Part shown: positions 36,579 through 44,957 of the stretch, piece after piece
Position numbering within the stretch: the stretch's first letter is position 1
Layout of the letters: each line of letters opens with the position of its first letter
The notes under the pieces: model-generated
Databases searched by the model: none
What the model saw: only the letters and a program-made list of their open reading frames with translations
Told to the model about the DNA's origin: nothing
Source of the DNA: Streptomyces sp. B21-083
Lineage (GTDB): Bacteria; Actinomycetota; Actinomycetes; Streptomycetales; Streptomycetaceae
DNA: 64,000 bases
NCBI RefSeq assembly: GCF_036898825.1
Contig: NZ_JARUND010000001.1
Location: 3,906,001 to 3,970,000 of the forward strand
Reading direction: 5' to 3'
Position numbers and translations under genes: made by a program

Positions 36579-37004
36579 GTGCCCGGAATCGACGAGTGCT
36601 TACTGGAAGCCATGCGGCTGCCCGGTGCCCGGGGCGCCGCGCTGGTCGACTGGACCAGCGGGCTGGCACTGGGCACCGTAGGGGAATCCCCGGGCGGTGA
36701 CCCGGAGACGATGGCGGCCGAGGCGGCCGAGCTGGCCCGGCTGGCCGCCGAGCACCGCGCGTTCGCCCCGGAGGAGGACTACGACGCCGACGCCGACGAG
36801 TTCACCGGCGGTCGGTCGGGGCAGGATCCTCCGGTCGAGGACCTGATCATCAGCAACCGCGACAGCTATCACGTCCTGCGGTTCGTCAGGACGAGCTTCG
36901 ACAGCAGTGTGTTCCTGCATCTGTGGCTGGCCCGCGCGGACGGCAACCTCGCGCTGGCCCGCATCCGGCTCGGCGAGATGGCCGGACGGCTGGTGCTGGG
37001 ATGA
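36579..37004 (+). CDS. Roadblock/LC7-family protein A
   Basis: A 141-residue protein homologous to the one at 38522-38896: both have GARGAALVDWTSGLALGTVG / GATGVALVDYTSGMALGTMG, then a helix and DLIISNRDSYHVLRFVR, and a last helix LALARIRLGEMAGRLV. An acidic insertion (PEEDYDADADEF) sets it apart. Roadblock/LC7 proteins of the MglB type act as GTPase-activating or scaffolding partners of small Ras-like GTPases. GTG start behind GGGAGGGG. Its stop overlaps the next ATG (ATGA). Confidence 0.8.
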   Translation: MPGIDECLLEAMRLPGARGAALVDWTSGLALGTVGESPGGDPETMAAEAAELARLAAEHRAFAPEEDYDADADEFTGGRSGQDPPVEDLIISNRDSYHVLRFVRTSFDSSVFLHLWLARADGNLALARIRLGEMAGRLVLG

Positions 37005-37921
37005 CGACACTGCGCACGAACCTGACGACCCCGCCCCCGCGTCTGCCGGTGCGGGACAGGGCGGCGGCCCGGCAGCGGGTGGGGGGCGGGGTCTCGCCGA
37101 TGCTCGCCCGGCTCGCCACCGAGCGGGCCACCGGTGTCCTGGTCCGCGAGCGCGGCTCGCTCTATCTCGCCGACGGCGAGGTCGTGCACGCGGAGAGCCC
37201 GGCCGTACCCGGCCTCGACGTGCTGCTCACGGCGCGCGGCACGCTGGACGCGGACGGCTGGCGGGACGCGGTCGGCGCGGCCGGCGAGCTGCACCGGGTC
37301 GGGCGGTTCCTGGTCGAGAGCGGCCGGATCGGCGCGGGCGCCCTGGAGGTGTGCCACCTGGGGGCGCTGTACGACGCGGCGTACTTCGCCCTCTCGCCCA
37401 GCGGCACGCCGGGACACTTCCGGTACGGGGACACGCACTGGCTCGGTCCGGTGCGCCCGGTGCCGGTGGCGGCGGTCGAGCACGAGACGCTGCGCAGGCG
37501 CGCCCTGCTGCACCGCATCTGGCCCGACCCGGCCCCCGACAGCGCCCCCCTGCTCCTCTCCGGCAGCCCGGCCGCGCCGACGGTCACCGCCCGCCAGCAC
37601 GCCGTACTGGCCCTGGTGAACGGGGTCCGTACGGCGGCCGACATCGCCCTGGCGCTGGCCCGCCCCACGTTCCACGCCCTCGTGGACATACGGCGACTGG
37701 CAGCCGCGGGCGTCATAGCCCCGGAGGCCACCCCGACCCCGACCCCGACCCCGATGCCGATGCCGATGCCGATGCCGGCCGACCTCGCCCCCGCACTCGC
37801 CCCGCCACCACCGTCCGAGTCCTCCGCTCCCCCGGCTCCCCCCGGGACACTGCCGCCGTCGTTCGCCGACCCCAACGTCACGCTGCTGAAGAGGCTCAGG
37901 GATGCGCTGGAGGCCCTTTGA
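37001..37921 (+). CDS. DUF4388/PATAN-like protein of the roadblock operon
   Basis: A 306-residue protein. Residues 30-75 read ATERATGVLVRERGSLYLAD, GEVVHAES, a match to the DUF4388/PATAN module found next to response regulators and small GTPases. A second module (about 195-240) looks like a winged helix (VTARQHAVLALVNGVRTAAD, LARPTFHALVDIRRLAAAGV). The C-terminal 60 residues are Pro-rich, with PTPTPTPMPMPMPMP from a DNA microsatellite, and end in a short helix. ATG 37001 is coupled to the upstream gene. It probably bridges roadblock proteins to a partner. Confidence 0.75.
   Translation: MTTLRTNLTTPPPRLPVRDRAAARQRVGGGVSPMLARLATERATGVLVRERGSLYLADGEVVHAESPAVPGLDVLLTARGTLDADGWRDAVGAAGELHRVGRFLVESGRIGAGALEVCHLGALYDAAYFALSPSGTPGHFRYGDTHWLGPVRPVPVAAVEHETLRRRALLHRIWPDPAPDSAPLLLSGSPAAPTVTARQHAVLALVNGVRTAADIALALARPTFHALVDIRRLAAAGVIAPEATPTPTPTPMPMPMPMPADLAPALAPPPPSESSAPPAPPGTLPPSFADPNVTLLKRLRDALEAL
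37735..37780 (+). repeat. Hexanucleotide microsatellite
   Basis: CCGACC repeated about four times, then CCGATG about four times, encoding the (Pro-Thr) and (Pro-Met) run in the DUF4388-like protein. Confidence 0.85.
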
Positions 37922-37955
37922 ACGGCAGCGCCCGCGTGCCGAGAGGAGACAGCTC

Positions 37956-38495
37956 ATGGCAGCCGAGGCCGAAGTCATGGACGAACTGCGCAGGTTGCGG
38001 GCCCGCGTACCCCAACTCACCGGCGCGCTCGCGGCCAGCGTCGACGGTCTCGTCATCGTGCAGGACACCCCAGGTGTCGAACCGGAGACGGTCGCGGCGC
38101 TCACCGCCACCGCGCTCAGCGTCGCCGTGCGGATGGCGGACGCGACCGGCCAGGGCGACTTCCGCGAGCTGCTGGTGCGGGGGGTGTACGGCTATGTGGC
38201 GACGTACGCGGCGGGCCGTACCGCCGTCCTGACACTGCTCGCCCAGGACCGCGTCAACGTCGGCCGGCTGCACCTGGAGGGCCGCCGGGCCGGCCTGCGT
38301 ATCGGGGAGCTGGTCGACGCGGCGGCCGAGACCCGGCCACCGCCGGCCGTGGCGGAACCGGCCACCGAGCCCACGGCGCCCCCCATGCCCACCACCGCAC
38401 CCGCACCCGCCCCCATGCCCACTCGAACCAGAACCCCGCGCGCGGCACGCACACCGTCAACCACGCCCAACGCGCGTACCACCACGGATAGTTGA
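37956..38495 (+). CDS. Roadblock/LC7-family protein B
   Basis: A 179-residue protein. Residues 1-120 form a roadblock/LC7 domain (VPQLTGALAASVDGLVIVQD, ALSVAVRMADATGQGDFREL, TAVLTLLAQDRVNVGRLHLE). The last 60 residues are a Pro/Ala/Thr-rich tail. ATG 37956 has GAGAGGAG upstream. It is closer to the classical Streptomyces roadblock proteins that accompany a DUF742 protein and a Ras-like GTPase in conservons, but neither of those is present here. Confidence 0.78.
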   Translation: MAAEAEVMDELRRLRARVPQLTGALAASVDGLVIVQDTPGVEPETVAALTATALSVAVRMADATGQGDFRELLVRGVYGYVATYAAGRTAVLTLLAQDRVNVGRLHLEGRRAGLRIGELVDAAAETRPPPAVAEPATEPTAPPMPTTAPAPAPMPTRTRTPRAARTPSTTPNARTTTDS

Positions 38496-38521
38496 ACCGG
38501 AAGCAGGAGAGGAACACCGTC

Positions 38522-38896
38522 ATGGCCAACACCGAGACCGCGCTCAAAGAGGCGCTGACCTCCATCGAGGGCGCCACCGGAGTCGCACTCGTCGACTACA
38601 CCAGCGGCATGGCCCTGGGCACGATGGGCGGCAGCAAGACGTTCGACCTGAACGTCGCCGCCGCCGGCAACACCGATGTCGTACGCGCCAAGATGCGGAC
38701 GATGGAACACCTCGGTCTGAAGGGTGAGATCGAGGACATCCTGATCACGCTGTCCAGCCAGTACCACCTGATCCGCATGATGAAGGGGCGCGGGGGCAAC
38801 GGCCTCTTCCTCTACCTGGTGCTCGACATCAGCCGTTCCAACCTGGCGATGGCCCGCCACCAGCTGAAGAGGATCGAGGCGGACATCGAGGTCTGA
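38522..38896 (+). CDS. Roadblock/LC7-family protein C
   Basis: A 124-residue single-domain protein: ALKEALTSIEGATGVALVDY, then TSGMALGTMGG, DVVRAKMRTMEHLG, DILITLSSQYHLIRMMKG and ARHQLKRIEADIEV. It is a compact paralogue of protein A at the head of the operon. ATG 38522 with GGAGAGGAA upstream. Its last 85 bases overlap the end of the convergent membrane-protein gene. Confidence 0.82.
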   Translation: MANTETALKEALTSIEGATGVALVDYTSGMALGTMGGSKTFDLNVAAAGNTDVVRAKMRTMEHLGLKGEIEDILITLSSQYHLIRMMKGRGGNGLFLYLVLDISRSNLAMARHQLKRIEADIEV

Positions 38897-39522
38897 GCCC
38901 GGCCGGCGAGCCGGACCAGCCAGCCGAGCCGGACCGGCTGGACCAGTACGTCGCCGCGGCGGCGCGCCCCGCCCGGGGTCGCGTCGCCCGCGGCGATTCC
39001 CGTGGCACGGTAGGCCTTGACCGGCTTGCCCACCGGGGCCCCGGAGCGCGGGCCGAGCCAGTCGACCCGCACCCAGAGCAGCACGTCGTCGGCACGCTCA
39101 CGGCGGCCCAGCCAGGCCGCCTTCAGCCGCAGCCCGGTACCGGCCCCGGCGAGCAGCAGCCCGCCCGCCGCGGGCACCGCGAGGGAGCTGCCCAGCGCGG
39201 CGGCGAAGGCGAGCAGCAGCCACCAGCGGTGGCCACGGCGCCAGTTGCGAACCGTCACCGCGCGGTCCTGGAGCACATCGTGCCGCCCGGCCCGGGCGGG
39301 ACCGGCGGCGAGCGCGGTGTAGCGCCGGCGCCGCGCGTACGCCACGACCCCGGCCGTGATGATGAACAGCGCGGCCCCCGCCATCACCCCGATCCGGCGG
39401 CCGGTGATCCCCGGCGCCAGTAGGCCGATGCCCGCCGCGAACACCCCGAACCACCACATGGGCGCCGCTCCGGCCCGTACGACCACAGCCACCCGCGCCA
39501 GCCCCTGACCTCCGCGCGCCAC
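38812..39522 (-). CDS. Membrane protein, convergent with roadblock operon
   Basis: A 236-residue protein with about four hydrophobic segments: PMWWFGVFAAGIGLLAPGIT, GVMAGAALFIITAGVVAYA, WWLLLAFAAALGSSLAVPAA and the following AGGLLLAGAG. A soluble region follows. The GTG at 39522 has GGAGGCGGAC upstream. The open frame runs 85 bases into the roadblock C gene, so its last 28 residues (after about VRLAGRAQ) are antisense and look non-native. The original stop may have been lost. Family not recognised. Confidence 0.65.
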   Translation of the reverse strand: MARGGQGLARVAVVVRAGAAPMWWFGVFAAGIGLLAPGITGRRIGVMAGAALFIITAGVVAYARRRRYTALAAGPARAGRHDVLQDRAVTVRNWRRGHRWWLLLAFAAALGSSLAVPAAGGLLLAGAGTGLRLKAAWLGRRERADDVLLWVRVDWLGPRSGAPVGKPVKAYRATGIAAGDATPGGARRRGDVLVQPVRLGWLVRLAGRAQTSMSASILFSWWRAIARLERLMSSTR

Positions 39523-39646
39523 GTCCGCCTCCCGGTTCCTCCACCTCGTACAGTCCTGCCGGAGCGGGAGAGTAGCGAGCGAACGTGAGACGAGTCTGAG
39601 AACGGGGGACGGGTACGAGAAGGACCCGCGAAGTACCCGCCCGGGC

Positions 39647-40603
39647 CTACTCGACGAACAGCCCCCGGGCGGCCGCCCGCGCGTCGAACTCCTCCAGGCG
39701 GGCCTGGGCGTCCGGCAGGTCGTCGCACATGGCCTCCAGCAGCACCCGGCCGAGCAGCATCGGCGCACAGGCGGTGTCGAAGGCGAGGCCGGTGCCGACG
39801 GCGGCCGGCAGCAGCAGGTCGGAGACCTTCGCGACCGGCGCGAACGCCGAGTCGGCGACGGTGACGACGGTCAGCCCCGCCCCCTTGGCGTAGGCGAGGG
39901 TGTCGACGACCTCGCGCGGATGCCGGGGCAGCGCGAAGCACAGCAGGGCCGAGGCGCCCGCCCGTACGGCGGCGTCGATACGGTCGTGGATCATCGTGCC
40001 GCCCTCATGGAGCAGCCGTACGTCCGGGTGGACCTTGGCGGCGAAGTACGCGAAGCCGTAGGCCTGGGAGGCGGCGGCGCGCAGCCCGAGGACGGGCAAC
40101 GGGCGGGAAGCGGCGAGGAGTTGACCCGCCCGCCGTACCGGCCGTGGGTCGGCGAGGATCTCCGCCAGGTGCCTCAGGTTCTCGATCTCGGCCTCGACGG
40201 CCTGCTGGTACTCGTTGTACGAGCCCGGCTCGGCGCTCTGTTCGGTGGGGGCGACCTCGCGCAGGTGCTTGCGCAGCGCCGGGTAGCCGTCGAAGCCGAG
40301 GGCGACGGCGAAGCGGGTGACGGACGGCTGGCTGACACCGGCCAGTTCAGCCAGCTCGACACTGGAGAGAAAGGGCACCTCGGAGGCGCGGCGCACCATG
40401 CTGTGCGCGATGCGCCGCTGCGTCGGGGTGAGCCGGTGCCCTTCGAAGAGTGCCTGGAGCCGGGCGGCGGGGCTGTCGGGTAGGCGCCCGCTCGCGCCCA
40501 CCTCTCCTGCGGCGCCCTGCACCCCCTCGACCCTTTCCGTCCTCTCCGTGCCCTCCGCGCCCGTACTGGCGTCCCTGTTGTCGTCCGCGTTCGGCGTGCT
40601 CAT
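39647..40603 (-). CDS. RpiR-family transcriptional regulator
   Basis: A 318-residue regulator. A Glu/Thr-rich tail (1-45) precedes the winged HTH (about 48-125; FEGHRLTPTQRRIAHSMVRR, ELAGVSQPSVTRFAVALGFD). The SIS sugar-isomerase domain (about 160-310) has VLGLRAAASQAYGFAYFAAK, LHEGGTMIHDRIDAAVRAGA and AKGAGLTVVTVADS. The ATG at 40603 overlaps the stop of the ammonia-lyase gene (ATGA), so the two are co-translated, and it probably regulates that gene. The SIS domain usually senses a phosphosugar, but RpiR relatives of hut operons sense pathway intermediates. Confidence 0.9.
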   Translation of the reverse strand: MSTPNADDNRDASTGAEGTERTERVEGVQGAAGEVGASGRLPDSPAARLQALFEGHRLTPTQRRIAHSMVRRASEVPFLSSVELAELAGVSQPSVTRFAVALGFDGYPALRKHLREVAPTEQSAEPGSYNEYQQAVEAEIENLRHLAEILADPRPVRRAGQLLAASRPLPVLGLRAAASQAYGFAYFAAKVHPDVRLLHEGGTMIHDRIDAAVRAGASALLCFALPRHPREVVDTLAYAKGAGLTVVTVADSAFAPVAKVSDLLLPAAVGTGLAFDTACAPMLLGRVLLEAMCDDLPDAQARLEEFDARAAARGLFVE

Positions 40604-42351
40604 TCCCCGCTCCCCCTCCAGATCTCCGTGAACCGGTCCAACAGTGCCGATGCCGCTGTCACGTCGTCCGTGAGCGGCCGGTCGGCCGAGTCGGCGTCGA
40701 GGACCGACTCGGCCAGCTCCAGCGCCCGTCCGGCCGGCAGTTCGGGGTCCGGCCGCAGGTCGCGCTGGCGCAGCGCCCGTACGGCGGCGACCAGTTCGCA
40801 GCCGACGACGAGACGGTACGCGTCGCACGCTCGCAGTGTCTGGCGGGCGGCGAGCGAGGCGAAACTGGCCTGTTCCTCGACGCCCCGGGAGAGTACAGCG
40901 TGCCCGAGCGAGGCGGGCGCGGAGAAGGCCCGCAGATCACCGAGGGCCGCTCCGGCGGCGTACTCCAGGATCATCACCCCGGAGGCGGCGGGCTCGTGGT
41001 CGGCGAGGAAGGGGCGCAGTCGGGTGAAGGCGGGCTCGTTCAGGGTGGACAGGCGTGAGGTGGACAGCCGCGCCACCTGGGTGATGGCCAGCCTGAAGTG
41101 GTCGAGGGCGAGGGCGAGTTGGGCCTGGTAGAAGCCGCCGTGGTGGTAGGCGGTGAGGTCCTCGGGGGAGATGAGGGGGTTCTCGGCGGCGGCGTTGATC
41201 TCGATCGCGAGCACTCCCTCCAGCGCGTCCGCCGCGTCATGGGCGGGCCCGTGGATCTGCGGCAGGCACCGGAAGCCGTACGGGTCCTGGATGCGCCCGA
41301 GGGGAGGGGTGGGCCGGTCCGCGGAACCGATCAACTCCCGCATCCGGCGGGCGACTTCGACGGACCCCCGGTGCGGACGGGCGGCGTGCACGGGCGCCGC
41401 GTACGCCTCGTGGGATCCGTCGACGGCGTGCAGCGAGAGCGCGGCGACGACCTGGGTGGCGGCGATGAGCCCGCGCAGTTCGTGCAGGGCGAGCGCGGCC
41501 TGCCCGAGGGTGAGCGCGTTGCTGCTGATCAGGGCGAGGGCGTCATTGTTGTCGAGGGCCTGGGGCGCGGGGGCGCCGACGGCACGACGCCCCCGGAGCA
41601 CTGACCCACCGGCCCACGACCCCACACCCGGCCGCGACCCCGCACCGACCTCCGAGCCCACACCTGCCCCGACCTCCGACGCTGACCCCACACTCGGCCC
41701 CGGCCCGGCACCTACCCCCACCTCCGACCCTGACCCCACACTCGGCCGCGACCCCACACCCACACCCGCACCTGGCCCTGACCGCTGATCCTGCCCCGAC
41801 CCGATCCAGTCGTGCTCCCCCGCCAGCGCCAGCCCCACCTGGGCCAGCGCCGCGATGTCCCCGGTGCCCACCGACCCGAACTCGTTGACCACGGGATACG
41901 CGCCGTTCTCCAGCGCCTCGCACAGGGCGGTGACGACTCCGGGCCGTAGTCCGGCGCCGCCCGCCAGCAGCTGGTTGGCGCGGACGGCGAGCATCGCCCG
42001 TACCTGCCGGGCCGGCAGTTCCGCGCCGATGGCGCCGGCGTGACTGCGCAGCAGGCGCAGGCCGTGGTCGGCGGCGGCCTCGGTGGGGACGTCCTCGTTG
42101 CGGTTGGCGCCGACGCCGGTGGAGCGGCCGTACACGCGGCCGGTCGCAGCGATCCGGCGGGCGACGTCCCAGACCTCCTCGACGCGCTTCATCGCGTCGG
42201 TGCCGGGGACCGGCCGCGCGGCCCCGTCGGCGAGGCGTACGACGTCGTCGACGCCGAGGCCGACGCCGTCCAGCACGACGATGCCGGTGGACATCGGGGG
42301 TGACGCGGCTGGTGACACCGAGGACGGCGCATCCACGATCCGGGACGACAT
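40600..42351 (-). CDS. Histidine/aromatic ammonia-lyase family protein with altered MIO triad
   Basis: A 583-residue member of the HAL/PAL/TAL family (deamination of histidine or an aromatic amino acid). Conserved: YGRSTGVG (catalytic Tyr about 74), IQDPYGFRCLPQIHG, AAENPLISPEDL and HHGGFYQAQLALALDHFRL. The MIO cofactor site normally reads GSVGASGDLAPLAH; here it is GSVGTGDIAALAQ, so the triad is Gly162-Thr163-Gly164 and one residue is missing. Directly after it sits a foreign Gly/Val/Ser repeat (about 183-255). HutH activity is therefore uncertain. The partner gene is an RpiR regulator. It lies 6 kb from hutU, not in that operon. Confidence 0.85.
   Translation of the reverse strand: MSSRIVDAPSSVSPAASPPMSTGIVVLDGVGLGVDDVVRLADGAARPVPGTDAMKRVEEVWDVARRIAATGRVYGRSTGVGANRNEDVPTEAAADHGLRLLRSHAGAIGAELPARQVRAMLAVRANQLLAGGAGLRPGVVTALCEALENGAYPVVNEFGSVGTGDIAALAQVGLALAGEHDWIGSGQDQRSGPGAGVGVGSRPSVGSGSEVGVGAGPGPSVGSASEVGAGVGSEVGAGSRPGVGSWAGGSVLRGRRAVGAPAPQALDNNDALALISSNALTLGQAALALHELRGLIAATQVVAALSLHAVDGSHEAYAAPVHAARPHRGSVEVARRMRELIGSADRPTPPLGRIQDPYGFRCLPQIHGPAHDAADALEGVLAIEINAAAENPLISPEDLTAYHHGGFYQAQLALALDHFRLAITQVARLSTSRLSTLNEPAFTRLRPFLADHEPAASGVMILEYAAGAALGDLRAFSAPASLGHAVLSRGVEEQASFASLAARQTLRACDAYRLVVGCELVAAVRALRQRDLRPDPELPAGRALELAESVLDADSADRPLTDDVTAASALLDRFTEIWRGSGE
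41585..41790 (-). repeat. Intragenic minisatellite in the ammonia-lyase gene
   Basis: About 200 bases of degenerate repeats (plus-strand units such as ACCTCCGACCCTGACCCCAC and ACTCGGCC), encoding Gly/Val/Ser repeats such as GSGSEVGVGAGPGPSVGS inserted just after the MIO region. Confidence 0.8.
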
Positions 42352-42549
42352 AAGGCGAAGACTCCCCTCGAACGGGACGCGACCCGGACTCCCGGTCCTG
42401 CTCGCCGGACGTCCGTTACCTCAGATGCCTCGGATCAGGTCGGCAGCCAGGCATGGCCCATCCATTCAGGCAAGGCAGATGCTGCATGACGTTATACAGG
42501 ATCGGCAAGGGGCACCCCGTGATCCGGGCGGACACCGACGAGGAGCGCC

Positions 42550-43329
42550 TCAGGCGGTAAGGACTTCCAGCGCGGCCGCGTGCACACCCGGTGCGGCGGC
42601 GAGGTAGCTCCCGTCGGCCAGGTCCCACGGCTTGCCGTCGATGTCGGTCACGATGCCTCCGGCCTCCTGGACCAGCAGCACACCTGCCGCGTGGGACCGG
42701 ACGTTGTCGAACTGCCAGTGCAGGTCCATCCGGCCCGCGGCGACCTGGGCGAGCTGATGGGTCACCGGTACGGATATCCGCACATGGAGGGCGGAGTTCG
42801 TCATCGCGGCGAAGGCGGAGCCCATCCGCTCGGCGAGCTCGGGGTCGTGACCCGGCTGGGCCTGGCCGGTCCCGGCCAGTGCGCCGTCCAGCGACGTCTT
42901 GGCCGAGACCCGCAGCCGTACGCCGTTGAGGAACGCCCCGCCACCCTCGGTCGCGGTGAACATCTCGTCGAGGACCGGGAAGTAGAGCACCGCCAGCACC
43001 GGGCGGCCGTCGCGGACGAGGCTCACGCCGATGTTCCAGTCGGGCATGCCGTGCACGGCGTTGACATTGCCGCCGACCGGGTCGATGAGCCACCAGTCAC
43101 CCGTGGCCAACGGTCCTGATCCGTGTTCGTCGTTGAGCCAGCCCGCGCTCGGCAGGGCCTCGGTCAGCGCTGGGCGCAACGTGCCGACAACGGCCGCGTC
43201 ATTGGCCCGGAGGTTCGCGAGCAGTTCGGGAAGTGCCGAAGGACGGGACTCGGTGGAATAGCGCGTCATCATCAGGGCGCCGGCCCGGCGGACGGCGGCG
43301 ACGGTGGCGGCAAGCAGTTCCTGGCTCAT
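42550..43329 (-). CDS. Inositol-monophosphatase-like protein with altered metal site
   Basis: A 259-residue protein of the IMPase/CysQ fold. The site DPxDGTxNF reads WWLIDPVGGNVNAVHG here (D83 kept; the second Asp is Gly86 and Thr is Asn88). The distal WDxAAG motif is RSHAAGVLLVQEAGGIVTD (Asp replaced by Ser, about residue 212). The Glu of the GEE loop is kept as NDEHG. With two of the three metal aspartates gone, normal Mg-dependent phosphatase activity is doubtful. ATG 43329 has AGGAG upstream. It diverges from a LysR regulator, which probably controls it. Confidence 0.82.
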   Translation of the reverse strand: MSQELLAATVAAVRRAGALMMTRYSTESRPSALPELLANLRANDAAVVGTLRPALTEALPSAGWLNDEHGSGPLATGDWWLIDPVGGNVNAVHGMPDWNIGVSLVRDGRPVLAVLYFPVLDEMFTATEGGGAFLNGVRLRVSAKTSLDGALAGTGQAQPGHDPELAERMGSAFAAMTNSALHVRISVPVTHQLAQVAAGRMDLHWQFDNVRSHAAGVLLVQEAGGIVTDIDGKPWDLADGSYLAAAPGVHAAALEVLTA

Positions 43330-43384
43330 GGGATGCTCCTGGAGTTGATCGAAGTGGATCTGCGACGTGTAAGGATTTACCTGT

Positions 43385-44284
43385 ATGCAATTGGACTTGA
43401 ATCTGCTGACCGTGCTGGACGCCCTGCTCGAAGAGGGCAGCGTGATGGGCGCGGCCGAGCGGCTGCACCTGTCCTCGCCCGCGGTCAGCCGCACCCTCGG
43501 CCGACTCCGCGCGGTCACCGGGGACGACATCCTGGTGCGCACCGGCCACTCGATGACTCCCACCCCGTACGCGGTGTCGGTGCGGGAGGACGTGCACCGG
43601 CTGGTCAGGCAGGCGCGTGAGGTGCTCTCGCCGATCCGTGAGCTGAACCTGGCCGAGCTGGATCGCACCTTCACGATCCAGTGTCACGACGCGGTGGCCG
43701 CGTCGCTGGTACCGGTACTGGTCGGGAGGATCCAGCAGCTGGCTCCCGGGGTGCAGTTGCGGGTGCTGGCGGAGAACACCGTCGACACCGACGACCTGCG
43801 ACACGGTCGCGTCGATCTGGAACTCGGTGGCGGCAGGCCCGGTCTGCCCGAGTTCCGGTCCGAGCCGCTCGGCGACGACCGGCTGGTCGTGGCGATGCGG
43901 GCGGACCACCCCTGTGCCGCCGGACTCGACCTGGCCTCCTACGCGGCGCAGCCGCATGTGGTGATCTCCCGGCGTGGCCGCCTCACCGCGCCGATCGATG
44001 ACGCGCTGGCCGCCGAAGGTCTGCGGCGCCGGGTGGTGGCGGCGGTGGCGACGGTGTCAGGCGCCCTGCAGATCGCCGCCCGTGGCGACGCCCTGGTCAC
44101 CTGCACGGCGATCTTCAGCCGCCCGCTCATCACGGCGTTCGGGCTTCTCACCCGGCCGCTGCCGATCGAGTCTCCGGCGGCGACGATCAACTGCAACTGG
44201 CACCAGCGCTACGATTCCGACCCCGCGCACGCCTGGCTCCGTGAGCAGGTCCGGGCGTCGCTCGAGGAGATCACCGCCTGCTGA
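43385..44284 (+). CDS. LysR-family transcriptional regulator
   Basis: A 299-residue LTTR. The N-terminal HTH is LDLNLLTVLDALLEEGSVMG, AAERLHLSSPAVSRTLGRLR. The effector domain (about 90-295) has TFTIQCHDAVAASLVPVLVG, HGRVDLELGGGRPG and DRLVVAMRADHP. It resembles the NodD/LinR-like branch that starts M-x-x-L-D-L-N-L-L. It is divergent from the IMPase-like gene with 55 bases between starts, the usual LysR arrangement. No ligand can be inferred. Confidence 0.92.
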   Translation: MQLDLNLLTVLDALLEEGSVMGAAERLHLSSPAVSRTLGRLRAVTGDDILVRTGHSMTPTPYAVSVREDVHRLVRQAREVLSPIRELNLAELDRTFTIQCHDAVAASLVPVLVGRIQQLAPGVQLRVLAENTVDTDDLRHGRVDLELGGGRPGLPEFRSEPLGDDRLVVAMRADHPCAAGLDLASYAAQPHVVISRRGRLTAPIDDALAAEGLRRRVVAAVATVSGALQIAARGDALVTCTAIFSRPLITAFGLLTRPLPIESPAATINCNWHQRYDSDPAHAWLREQVRASLEEITAC

Positions 44285-44293
44285 CCACTGCGT

Positions 44294-44902
44294 CTACTCC
44301 GCCAACGGCAGGGCCACCGCACCGGGAAAACCAGGCGTCTCGGCTTCGTCGAGCATCGCCGCGGCGACGGTTTCCCGGCTGACTTTCGCACCGAGGTCGA
44401 AGGGCGGCGCGGCCTCCAGGCCGACCGTGCGACGAGAGGGGCTTTCCGGCCCGTCGGCGAGCATCCCGGCGTGAAAGACGGTACCCCCGGCCGCGAGAAC
44501 GGTGTCGTCCGCCTCGACCTTGTCCGCGAGCCGGTCGCCCAGCACCTTGGCGAGCATGCCCGCGCCCTCCCCCGCCACTTCGGCCGACCTGCCCGTGCCG
44601 TAGGCACCGAGCCAGATGACGCGCCGTGGGCCCGCGGCGACGACGGCCCGGGCGCCGGTCAGGAGAATCCCCGCCCGGTCCGTACCGAGCGCGGAGAGGA
44701 CCACGGAATCCCCGTCCACCGCAGCGGCGATACTGGCCGCGTCGTTCACGTCGCCCGCCACTTTGCGCAGGTGCGGGGAGTCGGGCAGGGCGATTCGGTC
44801 GGGATCACGTGCGATGGCGGTCACGGTGTGACCACGTCGCAGCGCCTGTCGGGTGAGGGCGATTCCGGTCTGACCGGAGGCCGCGAGGACGGTGAGGTTC
44901 AT
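44294..44902 (-). CDS. NAD(P)-binding NmrA/SDR-like protein
   Basis: A 202-residue atypical short-chain dehydrogenase of the NAD(P)-binding family. It begins NLTVLAASGQTGIALTRQAL (a Gly-x-x-Gly variant of the dinucleotide motif, AASGQTG), then VTAIARDPDRI, VAGDVNDAASIAAAVDGDSV and RRVIWLGAYG. Such proteins act as flavin reductases, redox sensors or NAD(P)H-dependent enzymes. ATG 44902. It lies tail to tail with the LysR gene, 9 bases apart. Confidence 0.85.
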   Translation of the reverse strand: MNLTVLAASGQTGIALTRQALRRGHTVTAIARDPDRIALPDSPHLRKVAGDVNDAASIAAAVDGDSVVLSALGTDRAGILLTGARAVVAAGPRRVIWLGAYGTGRSAEVAGEGAGMLAKVLGDRLADKVEADDTVLAAGGTVFHAGMLADGPESPSRRTVGLEAAPPFDLGAKVSRETVAAAMLDEAETPGFPGAVALPLAE

Positions 44903-44957
44903 GCCGAGAACGCTAGAGAGCAACTCACTTAACATCAAGTGCAAGTAACTGACTTGG

